A stretch of 17,230 nucleotides of DNA, taken from NCBI GenBank assembly GCA_035656335.1, contig DASRSS010000305.1, positions 1 through 17,230 on the forward strand, in the 5' to 3' direction. This DNA is from DASRSS01 sp035656335. GTDB lineage: Bacteria; Actinomycetota; Actinomycetes; Mycobacteriales; Jatrophihabitantaceae. Each line of letters opens with the position of its first letter. The stretch's first letter is position 1. The notes under the pieces are model-generated. The model did not search any database. It had not been told where the DNA came from and saw only the letters and a program-made list of their open reading frames with translations. Below are positions 7,747 through 14,383 of the stretch, one piece after another. A program made the position numbers and the translations under genes.

Positions 7747-8451
7747 CTACACCGCGACCGCGCCGCTCTCGTCGAACAGGCCGAGGTCGACCGCGGTCAT
7801 CAGCGCCTGCGCCCGGTTGCTCGCGCCCAGCTTCTCGTAAAGCCGGGCCACGTACGTCTTGGCCGTCGACAGGCTCACGTAAATGGTGGCCGCGACCTCC
7901 GGGACGGACTTGCCCTCCCGCAGCAGCGCCAGCACCTGCCGCTCGCGGGGGCTGAGGGTGAGCCGCTCGCTCGTCTCCCGGCGGCGGCGCAGCGCTTGCG
8001 CGAGCCCGGAGGCGCTGAACGACCCGGCGGACACCGCCGCGTGCCGGATTGCGCTGACGATCTCCAGGATCGTCGCAGCCTGCGTGATGAACGCGGACGC
8101 TCCGGTGTCGAGCGCGCGGAACAGCAGATCGTCGGACTCGTTCGCCGTGACGATGACGATGCCGAGACCCTCGTAGCGATCGCGCAGATCACGGGCGAGG
8201 CGCCAGCCCTGGTTGTCCGGCAGCGAGCAGTCGATCGTGACGACGTCGGGCTTGAGCGAGTACACCAGGTCGAGCGCGCGCGCAGCAGTGTCGGCCTCGC
8301 CGACCGGCGCCATGTCCGTCGATTCCTCGCTGATGCGCCAGAGCGCCCACCGCAGCAGCGGATGTCCGCCGACGATGACGACGCGGACCGCGGCCTGCGG
8401 GCGGGCATCGGTGCTAGCGGCGGTCACCGCCTCTTGCGATCGAGGCTCCAT
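7747..8451 (-). CDS. LuxR/NarL-type response regulator with a degenerate receiver domain
   Basis: A 234-aa two-domain regulator from the ATG at 8451. The N-terminal receiver-like domain spans about 20-140. The C-terminal LuxR-type helix-turn-helix spans about 165-225 (LSPRERQVLALLREGKS, STAKTYVARLYEKLG). The usual DD pair after the first strand is replaced by GG (VVIVGGHPLL). The phosphoacceptor-position Asp is kept in TIDCSLPD and the Thr in IVTANE. The conserved Lys is missing (GASAFITQAA). Magnesium-dependent phosphorylation is therefore doubtful. Its position next to and facing the tad operon suggests a regulatory link, but this is inference. A start at 8466 is possible. The frame stays open to 8574, but a promoter lies in that stretch. 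Confidence 0.85.
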   Translation of the reverse strand: MEPRSQEAVTAASTDARPQAAVRVVIVGGHPLLRWALWRISEESTDMAPVGEADTAARALDLVYSLKPDVVTIDCSLPDNQGWRLARDLRDRYEGLGIVIVTANESDDLLFRALDTGASAFITQAATILEIVSAIRHAAVSAGSFSASGLAQALRRRRETSERLTLSPRERQVLALLREGKSVPEVAATIYVSLSTAKTYVARLYEKLGASNRAQALMTAVDLGLFDESGAVAV

Positions 8452-8483
8452 ATGTCCCCCACCCATAAACAAATCCGCCCGCT

Positions 8484-8509
8484 CGTTGCTCACGATCACA
8501 GCAGCAACG
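8484..8509. repeat. 7-bp inverted repeat in the leader of the LuxR-type gene
   Basis: CGTTGCT at 8484-8490 and AGCAACG at 8503-8509 are perfect reverse complements with a 12-nt spacer. They lie directly downstream of the predicted -10 box. This could be an operator or an RNA hairpin in the 5' leader. Confidence 0.4.
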
Positions 8510-8515
8510 ATTGCA

Positions 8516-8543
8516 AGTATGAATTGGCCCCCGGCAATGTCAA
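8516..8543 (-). promoter_or_regulatory. Likely sigma70-type promoter of the LuxR-type regulator
   Basis: On the - strand a perfect -35 TTGACA (8543-8538) is followed after 16 nt by CATACT (8521-8516), which matches TATAAT at four of six positions. Transcription would start near 8509, about 60 nt before the chosen start codon. This supports the start at 8451 over the longer frame that would begin at 8574. Confidence 0.5.
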
Positions 8544-8615
8544 GCGGAAGAATCCATGCCGGTACTAATAGCAAAAAGCCCTTATCGCGGCCAAATCGTG
8601 CGTTACGGCACGACT

Positions 8616-8656
8616 GCGATCAGCGCGATCAGCGCGACGACACGACCGCGATCAGC
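8616..8656. repeat. Three copies of GCGATCAGC
   Basis: Copies are at 8616-8624, 8625-8633 (directly adjacent) and 8648-8656, within longer near-repeats containing ACGACYGCGATCAGCG. They lie just past the stop of the 35-aa ORF (minus strand) and partly overlap it. They may be binding sites or replication slippage products. Confidence 0.5.
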
Positions 8657-8759
8657 GGGACGACCAGAAGCGGTCGCCGGCACGCCAGCTCAGCACAGCC
8701 ATCAAGAAGATCAGGCCAGCAACGGCGATCAGCTGCACACTGGCCACCAACGTCACCAT
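8652..8759 (-). CDS. Tiny predicted single-pass membrane protein (35 aa)
   Basis: The ORF starts at the ATG at 8759 and encodes 35 residues: a hydrophobic helix at about residues 2-24 (LVASVQLIAVAGLIFLMAVL) and then a short polar tail, RAGDRFWSSR. A Shine-Dalgarno AGAGGAAG sits about 7 nt upstream, which is the main reason to believe it. The frame is open further upstream to 8837, but without a better start. I do not recognise the family. It lies between a hairpin after the next upstream small ORF and the leader of the LuxR-type regulator. It could be a small membrane peptide or a chance ORF. Confidence 0.4.
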   Translation of the reverse strand: MVTLVASVQLIAVAGLIFLMAVLSWRAGDRFWSSR

Positions 8760-8855
8760 TTCGATCTTCCTCTCGCCCAGGTCCAGCGTAGCTCTACCCA
8801 GCCAGATCCCGGGGATATCCGCTATTTGATCTTGCATTCAAAATGGATCATGAAT

Positions 8856-8881
8856 TTGGACGGCTCGAGGTGGCCGTCCAA
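8856..8881 (-). terminator. 9-bp perfect hairpin downstream of rarD and the 48-aa ORF
   Basis: TTGGACGGC at 8856-8864 and GCCGTCCAA at 8873-8881 pair around an 8-nt loop. On the - strand it begins 9 nt after the stop at 8890 and is followed by an AT-rich stretch (ATTCATGATCCATTTT). It probably ends the transcript that includes rarD. Confidence 0.55.
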
Positions 8882-8889
8882 CAATGTGC

Positions 8890-9036
8890 TCAGAACGGAA
8901 GTGCGGGCAGCAAAGCAGTGAAAAGCCGAGCCGTAAGACCGGCTACCAGCAGGGCGAGACTGATCGCGGCGGACAGGACGCCCACGTATTGCGCGGTTCG
9001 CACGCTGCGCCTCCGCTCCTCGGTCGTCTGCTGCAC
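8890..9036 (-). CDS. Small predicted membrane protein, weakly Flp-pilin-like (48 or 37 aa)
   Basis: From the GTG at 9036, right after a TAG stop, the frame encodes 48 residues: a charged start with TTEERRRSVR, then the hydrophobic stretch TAQYVGVLSAAISLALLVAG and a short tail ending LPALPF. A second GTG at 9003 gives 37 aa and has a well-placed GGAGG at 9014-9010, so the start is unresolved. The TAQYVGV segment resembles the TAEYVGV-type segment of actinobacterial Flp pilins, with Gln in place of the usual Glu. It lies 30 nt after rarD on the same strand and a terminator-like hairpin follows it. It may be real and co-transcribed with rarD. The function is not known. Confidence 0.4.
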   Translation of the reverse strand: MQQTTEERRRSVRTAQYVGVLSAAISLALLVAGLTARLFTALLPALPF

Positions 9037-9066
9037 CTATCGGCGCGGCGCCGGGCGAGTTGAGCG

Positions 9067-9990
9067 TCAGGCCGCGAGCGCCTCGGCGGAGTCCTCCACC
9101 GGGGACGGGCCCCGCTGGTGGCGCAGGCCGTCCACCGTCAGCACGATGAGCGCGATCCAGACCAGGACGAAGCCGAGCAGCTCCGCGGTCGGCAGCGGCT
9201 CGTGCCGGATGCCGACGCCGACCGCGAACTGCAGCACGGGCGCGAGGTACTGCAGCAGGCCGAGCACGCTCAGCGGCAGGCGCCGGGTGGCCGCGGCGAA
9301 GAACAGCAGCGGCACCGCGGTGACGACTCCGGTGCTGGCCAGCAGCAGGCTGTTGCCGGCGCTGTGATGAGCGAAGACGAGGTTGCCCTGCGCAGCGATC
9401 ACGCCGAGGGTGACGAGGGCGGGCACGAACAGCACGCCGGTCTCGATCGCCAGCGAGTCGACGGCGCCGGCGGCCGCCTTCTTCTTGAAGAAGCCGTACA
9501 GCCCGAACGAGATCGCCAGCGCGAGCGCGATCCACGGGACGCGTCCGTAGTCGACGCCGATCACCACGACGGCGGCCGCGCCGATCGCGACGGCGACCCA
9601 CTGCGTGCGGCGCAGCCGCTCGCCCAGCACAACCACGCCGAGCACGATCGTCAGCAGCGGGTTGATGAAGTAGCCGAGGCTGGTCTCGACGACGTGCCCG
9701 GAGTTCACGCCCCAGATGTAGGTGCCCCAGTTGACCGTGATCACGACCGCGGCCAGGCCCAGCCAAGTGCGCTGCGCGCGGTTGCGGACGATGGCACGCA
9801 CGCCACCGAAGCCTCCCGTGCATGCGAGCACGACCGCGACGACGACGAGCGACCACACCATCCGGTGCGCGAGGATCTCGATCGCGCCGGCCGGTTCGAG
9901 CAGCGGCCAGAACAGCGGGAACAGGCCCCAGAGCAGGTAGGCCGAGACGCCGTGAAGCAGGCCCGCCCGGGCCTCGGCGTCGTTGTGCAC
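9067..9990 (-). CDS. rarD: RarD-like EamA-family transporter
   Basis: A 307-aa integral membrane protein with about ten hydrophobic helices in two EamA-type halves. RarD-typical segments include GVSAYLLWGLFPLFWPLL near the N-terminus, EILAHRMVWS, NWGTYIWGVN, and GYFINPLLTIVLGVVVLGER. LGLLQYLAPVLQF appears in the second half. RarD proteins belong to the drug/metabolite transporter superfamily; the E. coli protein has been annotated as a predicted chloramphenicol-resistance permease, but its substrate is unsettled. The start is a GTG at 9990 with only a weak AGGCTGAAG upstream. Length is normal. It may form a transcript with the small ORF at 8890-9036. Confidence 0.88.
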   Translation of the reverse strand: MHNDAEARAGLLHGVSAYLLWGLFPLFWPLLEPAGAIEILAHRMVWSLVVVAVVLACTGGFGGVRAIVRNRAQRTWLGLAAVVITVNWGTYIWGVNSGHVVETSLGYFINPLLTIVLGVVVLGERLRRTQWVAVAIGAAAVVVIGVDYGRVPWIALALAISFGLYGFFKKKAAAGAVDSLAIETGVLFVPALVTLGVIAAQGNLVFAHHSAGNSLLLASTGVVTAVPLLFFAAATRRLPLSVLGLLQYLAPVLQFAVGVGIRHEPLPTAELLGFVLVWIALIVLTVDGLRHQRGPSPVEDSAEALAA

Positions 9991-10024
9991 GTCTTCAGCC
10001 TACGGGCGCGCCCGAGCGCTTTCC

Positions 10025-10050
10025 CCGGCCAATGTCTCGGTGCTGGCCGG
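10025..10050 (-). terminator. Possible terminator after the korAB-GNAT operon
   Basis: CCGGCCA at 10025-10031 and TGGCCGG at 10044-10050 form a 7-bp hairpin with a 12-nt loop, 23 nt past the GNAT stop on the - strand. There is no T-run. It would separate the korAB-GNAT transcript from rarD, which reads in the same direction. Confidence 0.35.
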
Positions 10051-10073
10051 ACCGCGAAACGGCGCGGGCCCCG

Positions 10074-10517
10074 TCACACGTTCGGCCGCGTGGGGCGGAC
10101 GTCGATCTCCATCCAGGTACGCGGAACGCGCAGCGGCTCGAACCCGAGCGGCGCGTAGACGCCGTGCGCGTCGCGGGTGGTCAGCACGATGCGCGCCACG
10201 TCCTCGGCGCGCAGTTGCGCGACCACCGCGCCGACCAGCCAGCTGCCGATTCCGCGTCCGCGCCGCGCCTCGTCGACGACCACGTCGCACAGCCAGGCGA
10301 ACGTCGCGCCGTCGGTGACGACCCGCGTCAGCGCGAGCTGCGCGCCGTCCGCGTCGTACACGCCGTAGCACCGCGAACCCGCGACCGCCCGCGCGATCGT
10401 CGCGCGGTCGCGATAGCTCGCCCAGTAGGACGCCGCGAGCCACGCGCAGACCCGGTCGAGGTCGACCAGGTCGGGATCGTCGGAGATGAACAGCCCGTCC
10501 GGCCGCTGCAACCGCAT
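10074..10517 (-). CDS. GNAT-family N-acetyltransferase
   Basis: A 147-aa protein from the ATG at 10517, 5 nt after the korB stop. A GTG at 10538, inside korB, would add seven residues. The start MRLQRPDGLFISDDP and the SYWASYRDRATI segment fit a small bacterial GNAT subfamily. The acetyl-CoA binding motif A is CDVVVDEARRGRGIGSWLV at about residues 77-95, with RRGRGIG as the pyrophosphate loop. A later YAPLGFEPL is typical of the C-terminal part of the fold. It transfers an acetyl (or other acyl) group from CoA to an amine, but the substrate cannot be read from the sequence. Tight coupling to korB suggests co-expression with a CoA-linked enzyme. Confidence 0.82.
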   Translation of the reverse strand: MRLQRPDGLFISDDPDLVDLDRVCAWLAASYWASYRDRATIARAVAGSRCYGVYDADGAQLALTRVVTDGATFAWLCDVVVDEARRGRGIGSWLVGAVVAQLRAEDVARIVLTTRDAHGVYAPLGFEPLRVPRTWMEIDVRPTRPNV

Positions 10518-10522
10518 CGAGG

Positions 10523-11560
10523 TCAGGCGACCTGCCACGTGTCCGCGCCGGCGAGCAGCGCGCCGAGCGCGCCGTCATCGCCCGGCGCCTGCGCGGCCGC
10601 GGTGTCCAGCTGGGCGAGCATCTGCTCGTCGTAGACCGGACGCGTCACGTCGCGGAACACGCCCATCGGCGCGTACCGCGAGTCGATCGCCTGGATGCGC
10701 GACAGCTCGAACGCGTACGCCGGGTCGTCGGCGTGCGCGTCGTGCACGACCACGCGTGGGTCGTCCGCCGCGACGCCGTCCTCGATGTGCATGCGGCCGG
10801 TCGCATCGCGCACCACGGCCCGCGCACCCACGCCGTTTTCGTCGGGCGTGCCGAAGCGCAGCGACTGGCCGTGCTCGAGCCGGATCGTCCAGTCGTCGCG
10901 CGTCTCGGCCTCCTTGAGGACGTCGAACGCGCCGTCGTTGAAGATGTTGCAGTTCTGGTAGATCTCCACGAGCGCGGTGCCCTTGTGGTTCGCGGCCGCG
11001 CGCAGCACCGACGTCAGGTGCTTGCGGTCGGAGTCCATCGTGCGCGCCACGAACGTCGCCTCGGCACCGAGCGCGAGCGACACCGGGTTGAACGGGTTGT
11101 CCAGCGAACCCATCGGCGTCGACTTGGTGATCTTGCCCAGCTCGGACGTCGGGGAGTACTGGCCCTTGGTGAGCCCGTAGATCCGGTTGTTGAACAGCAG
11201 GATCTTCAGGTTCACGTTGCGGCGCAGCGCGTGGATCAGGTGGTTGCCGCCGATGGACAGCGAGTCGCCGTCACCAGTGATCACCCACACCGAGAGGTCC
11301 GGACGCGACGTCGACAGGCCGGTCGCGATCGCGGGCGCACGGCCGTGGATCGAGTGCATGCCGTACGTGTTCATGTAGTACGGGAACCGCGACGAGCAGC
11401 CGATGCCGGAGATGAACACGATGTTCTCGCGCGGGATGCCCAGCTCGGGCATGAAGCCCTGCACCGCCGCGAGGATCGCGTAGTCACCGCAGCCCGGGCA
11501 CCAGCGGACCTCCTGGTCAGTCTTGAAGTCCTTGGCCTTCAGCCCCAGCTCGTTAGGCAT
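10523..11560 (-). CDS. korB: 2-oxoacid:ferredoxin oxidoreductase, beta subunit
   Basis: A 345-aa thiamine-diphosphate subunit. WCPGCGD carries Cys21 and Cys24; Cys55 (GIGCSS) and Cys204 (NCNIF) complete a likely [4Fe-4S] set. The ThDP/Mg motif is GDGDSLSIGGNH from residue 96, followed by NNRIYGLTKGQYSPTS. With KorA it converts a 2-oxoacid, probably 2-oxoglutarate, plus CoA to acyl-CoA and CO2 and reduces ferredoxin. In M. tuberculosis, KorAB (Rv2455c/Rv2454c) supplies this step of the TCA cycle. The ATG at 11560 overlaps the korA end by 8 nt. A C-terminal extension (about 280-345) contains a variable Ala/Asp-rich tail. No ferredoxin gene is next to it. Confidence 0.93.
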   Translation of the reverse strand: MPNELGLKAKDFKTDQEVRWCPGCGDYAILAAVQGFMPELGIPRENIVFISGIGCSSRFPYYMNTYGMHSIHGRAPAIATGLSTSRPDLSVWVITGDGDSLSIGGNHLIHALRRNVNLKILLFNNRIYGLTKGQYSPTSELGKITKSTPMGSLDNPFNPVSLALGAEATFVARTMDSDRKHLTSVLRAAANHKGTALVEIYQNCNIFNDGAFDVLKEAETRDDWTIRLEHGQSLRFGTPDENGVGARAVVRDATGRMHIEDGVAADDPRVVVHDAHADDPAYAFELSRIQAIDSRYAPMGVFRDVTRPVYDEQMLAQLDTAAAQAPGDDGALGALLAGADTWQVA

Positions 11561-13418
11561 TCGCGATCACTCCCTGATCGATGACGGTGCGCAGCATCTC
11601 GGCCAGCTCGTCGGCCTTGAACGGCAGGCCGCGTACCTGCGTCACACTGATCGCGTCGACCAGGTACTTCGCGCGGATCAGCGTGGCCAGCTGGCCGAGG
11701 TTCATCTCCGGGATCACCACCCGGTCGTAGCGCGCGAGGATCTCGCCGAGGTCGGACGGGAACGGGTTGAGGTGGCGCAGGTGCACCTGCGCGATCGGCA
11801 CGCCGGCGGCGCGGACCTGGCGGCACGCGGCGCCGATCGGTCCGTACGTCGAACCCCAGCCGAGCACCAGCACGCGCGCGTTCCCGTCGGGGTCGTCGAC
11901 GTGCAGCGGCGGCAGGCTGGCGGCGACCGCGTCCACCTTCGCCTGGCGCGTCCGCACCATGAAGTCGTGGTTGTCGGGGTCGTAGCTGATGTTGCCGGTC
12001 TTGTCGGCCTTCTCGATGCCGCCGACGCGGTGCTCGAGCCCGGGCGTGCCCGGCACCGCCCACGGCCGCGCGAGCGTCTCGGCATCGCGCAGGTACGGCA
12101 GGAACGCGCCGTCCTCACCGTTCGGCTCGGTAGCGAACGGCACCGAGATGTCCGGCAGCTCGTCGACGGACGGCACCCGCCACGGCTCCGAGCCGTTGGC
12201 CAGGTAGCCGTCCGAGAGCAGGAACACCGGAGTGCGGTATGCAAGCGCGATCCGGCACGCCTCGATCGCGGCGTCGAAGCAGTCGCCCGGCGACTGCGCC
12301 GCGACGATCGGCACCGGTGCCTCGCCGTTGCGTCCGAACATGGCCTGCAGCAGGTCGGACTGCTCGGTCTTCGTCGGCAGGCCGGTGGACGGACCGCCGC
12401 GCTGGATGTCGCAGATGACCAGCGGCAGTTCCAGCGACACGGCCAGGCCGATCGTCTCGCCCTTGAGCGCAATGCCCGGGCCGGACGACGTGGTGACCGC
12501 GAGCGAGCCGCCGAACGCGGCGCCGAGCGCGGCGCCGATGCCGGCGATCTCGTCCTCGGCCTGGAACGTCCGCACGCCGAAGCGCTTGTGCTTGCTCAGC
12601 TCGTGCAGGATGTCCGACGCCGGCGTGATCGGGTATGCGCCGAGGAACAGCGGCAGCTTCGAGCGCTTGGACGCGGCGATCAGCCCGTACGCGAGCGCGA
12701 GGTTGCCGGAGATGTTGCGGTAGGTGCCGGACTTCAGCGCCGCCGGCTTGACCTCGTAGCTGACCGCGAACGCCTCGGTGGTCTCGCCGAAGTGGTAGCC
12801 GGCCTTGAACGCGGCCGTGTTCGCGGCGGCGATGTCCGGCTTGCTGGCGAACTTCTTGTTGATGAACTCGAGCGTGTTGTTCGTCGGCCGCGAGTACATC
12901 CAGCTCAGTAGGCCGAGCGCGAACATGTTCTTCGAGCGGCCGGCGTCCTTGCGGGACAGTTCGCTGCCCTCCAGCGCGTCCAGGGTGAGCTGCGTGAGGT
13001 CCAGCGCGTGCACCTGGAAGCCGTCGAGCGTGCCGTCCTCGATCGGGTTCGAGTTCCAGCCGATGCGGGCCAGCGCGCGCTCGGTGAAGTCGTGCGTGTC
13101 GATGATCAGCGTCGCGCCCTTGGGGACGTCGCCCAGGTTCGCCTTCAGCGCGGCCGGGTTCATCGCGACGAGCACGTCCGGACGGTCGCCCGGCGTGAGG
13201 ATGTCGTGGTCGGCGAAGTGCAGCTGGAAGGACGAGACGCCGGCCAGCGTGCCCTGCGGGGCGCGGATCTCGGCGGGGAAGTTCGGGAACGTCGCGAGGT
13301 CGTTGCCGAACATCGCGGTCTCCTGGGTGAACCGGTCACCCGTCAGCTGCATACCGTCCCCGGAGTCCCCGGCGATACGGATGACGACCCGATCTAGCTG
13401 ATGGACGTTCTTGGACAT
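11553..13418 (-). CDS. korA: 2-oxoacid:ferredoxin oxidoreductase, alpha subunit (gamma-alpha fusion)
   Basis: A 621-aa fused subunit. The N-terminal gamma domain (about 8-195) has RIAGDSGDGMQLTGDRFTQE and FPAEIRAPQGT. The alpha domain follows, with GAYPITPAS (Tyr262 onward) and QAEDEIAGIGAALGAAFGG. GGPSTGLPTKTEQSDLL from residue 341 is diagnostic of 2-oxoacid:ferredoxin oxidoreductase alpha subunits. A C-terminal domain III (about 500-600; VLGWGSTYGPI, RHLNPFP) is present. It forms the enzyme with KorB in the cytoplasm. The ATG at 13418 has a GGGAGG ribosome-binding site about 10 nt upstream. The length is close to that of mycobacterial KorA. It leads a korA-korB-GNAT operon. Confidence 0.93.
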   Translation of the reverse strand: MSKNVHQLDRVVIRIAGDSGDGMQLTGDRFTQETAMFGNDLATFPNFPAEIRAPQGTLAGVSSFQLHFADHDILTPGDRPDVLVAMNPAALKANLGDVPKGATLIIDTHDFTERALARIGWNSNPIEDGTLDGFQVHALDLTQLTLDALEGSELSRKDAGRSKNMFALGLLSWMYSRPTNNTLEFINKKFASKPDIAAANTAAFKAGYHFGETTEAFAVSYEVKPAALKSGTYRNISGNLALAYGLIAASKRSKLPLFLGAYPITPASDILHELSKHKRFGVRTFQAEDEIAGIGAALGAAFGGSLAVTTSSGPGIALKGETIGLAVSLELPLVICDIQRGGPSTGLPTKTEQSDLLQAMFGRNGEAPVPIVAAQSPGDCFDAAIEACRIALAYRTPVFLLSDGYLANGSEPWRVPSVDELPDISVPFATEPNGEDGAFLPYLRDAETLARPWAVPGTPGLEHRVGGIEKADKTGNISYDPDNHDFMVRTRQAKVDAVAASLPPLHVDDPDGNARVLVLGWGSTYGPIGAACRQVRAAGVPIAQVHLRHLNPFPSDLGEILARYDRVVIPEMNLGQLATLIRAKYLVDAISVTQVRGLPFKADELAEMLRTVIDQGVIANA

Positions 13419-13788
13419 GCGGGTACGAGCCTCCCGGCCTGGAGATAGTGGCCAGCGCGAACTGACCGGTCGCGCCCGGCATCACCAGAACCCGACACCG
13501 TCAAACCCCGGCGCCACGAAGCCCGATCCCACCTGAGCGCAGCCACAGCCCTCTCATCCTACGTAGCTCCGGGGCTGCTGCGCCCGTGGGCTGGCTCACG
13601 CAGCTGGGTAGACCGTCGCTGTAGCGACACGTCGCGCGCCCGGCCTGTCCCGGTTTCGGGTGGGTTGTGCTGCCAATTTGAAAAAGTTGGGCCCGATCGG
13701 TGATTCCGCGGGATGCGATGGGTACGCCCCCGTCCCGTATTCGTGCCCCGCGAGTGCCCCCGCCGCGCCGAACGAAGGGGAAGAGGCC
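13419..13788. other. Divergent 370-bp region between korA and the acidic 132-aa gene
   Basis: I see no convincing gene here. It should hold promoters in both directions. On the - strand a TTGACG lies at 13504-13499 about 80 nt before korA, but no good -10 is spaced from it. On the + strand a short AT-rich patch lies around 13672-13690 (CCAATTTGAAAAAGTTGG, an imperfect inverted repeat). It is the least GC-rich spot in the region and a candidate regulatory site. Confidence 0.4.
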
Positions 13789-14187
13789 ATGAACGACCTC
13801 GTCCTGCCCGCCTTTCACATGGATTGCCGCGACTGGCTCGTCGTCACTCCCGCCGAAGCCGGCCTGCCCGACGAGGTCGGTGGAGCGCCCCTGCTCGCCG
13901 TCCTCAGCACTGTCGTCCTGGACGAGGACGCGTTCGTCCCGGCCAGCTGCGTGATCACCGTCGGCCTGCTCGACGAGGACGTTCCGCCGAGCCGCCAGGT
14001 CGCCCCGGACTCCGTCGCCGCCGAGCTGTTGGACGACGACGACGAGACCGACAGCGTCCGCTACCTGCTGCCCGCGCCCGACCAGCGGCTCGCGCTGCTG
14101 GCCGAGTTCACCCTGAGCGAGGGCACCAGCCCCCAGGCCGTCGACCGCATCGAGTCGCTCATGGCCTCGTTCCGCTGGGCTGCCTGA
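13789..14187 (+). CDS. Unrecognised acidic soluble protein (132 aa)
   Basis: The ATG at 13789 is preceded by GAAGGGG (13774-13780, 8 nt away) and by GAGG closer in. The product is 132 aa and strongly acidic, with a run LLDDDDETDSV near residues 80-90 and further Asp/Glu groups (VVLDEDAF, LLDEDVPP). No signal peptide or membrane helix is visible. The C-terminus reads LLAEFTLSEGTSP, then VDRIESLMASFRWA, an amphipathic helix ending in a SFRW motif. I do not recognise the family. The codon use and third-position GC match neighbouring genes, so it is likely a real gene. It is transcribed away from korA and toward the carbonic anhydrase gene. The function is unknown. Confidence 0.75.
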   Translation: MNDLVLPAFHMDCRDWLVVTPAEAGLPDEVGGAPLLAVLSTVVLDEDAFVPASCVITVGLLDEDVPPSRQVAPDSVAAELLDDDDETDSVRYLLPAPDQRLALLAEFTLSEGTSPQAVDRIESLMASFRWAA

Positions 14188-14202
14188 TTCAACCGCGCCG
14201 AA

Positions 14203-14250
14203 TGGCGTTTGCTGACCACCCCAAAGAACGGGGTGGGTCGACAAACGCCA
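14203..14250. terminator. Long two-part hairpin, likely bidirectional terminator
   Basis: An outer stem TGGCGTTTG (14203-14211) pairs with CAAACGCCA (14242-14250). An inner stem GACCACCCC (14214-14222) pairs with GGGGTGGGTC (14230-14239) with one bulged G, around AAAGAAC. It sits 15 nt after the acidic-protein gene and lies between convergent genes. Confidence 0.65.
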
Positions 14251-14283
14251 GCCGCAAGCTCCTTCGTCGCGCAATGGGGGTCC

Positions 14284-14312
14284 CCCCGCCAGTGAGGGCG
14301 TAGCCGGCGGGG
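14284..14312. repeat. GC-rich inverted repeat in the hairpin cluster
   Basis: CCCCGCC at 14284-14290 pairs with GGCGGGG at 14306-14312 around a 15-nt loop. It is preceded by the near-palindrome GGGGGTCCCCCC (14276-14287). It resembles intergenic palindromes repeated in actinomycete genomes, but only one copy is in this window. Confidence 0.4.
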
Positions 14313-14360
14313 AGCGCGGGCTCTTCGGCCGAGGCCTCATCGCGTGGTGGTCGCCTTGCA

Positions 14361-14377
14361 TCCGCGCGAAGCGCGGA
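14361..14377 (-). terminator. Terminator hairpin of the carbonic anhydrase gene
   Basis: TCCGCGC at 14361-14367 and GCGCGGA at 14371-14377 form a 7-bp stem with a 3-nt loop, which on the - strand reads as a stable CGCTTCGCG apex. It begins 7 nt after the carbonic anhydrase stop. There is no T-run. Confidence 0.55.
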
Positions 14378-14383
14378 GCTTGC

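Noticed and set aside
7711..7748. Weak hairpin AGCGCG/CGCGCT between tadC and the regulator gene
   Set aside because: The 6-bp arms are 26 nt apart, and the right arm overlaps the regulator's stop codon; too weak to call a terminator.
8452..8574. Hydrophobic N-terminal extension of the LuxR-type regulator
   Set aside because: The stretch contains a TTGACA promoter and an inverted repeat, and would place a membrane-like segment before a soluble receiver domain.
8822..9856. Long - strand frame overlapping rarD in another frame
   Set aside because: The product is Arg/Ala-rich without family features; rarD in the neighbouring frame has clear transporter helices.
11523..12911. Long + strand open frame opposite korA
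   Set aside because: Arg/Val/Asp-rich low-complexity product with no domain pattern; korA on the other strand is certain.
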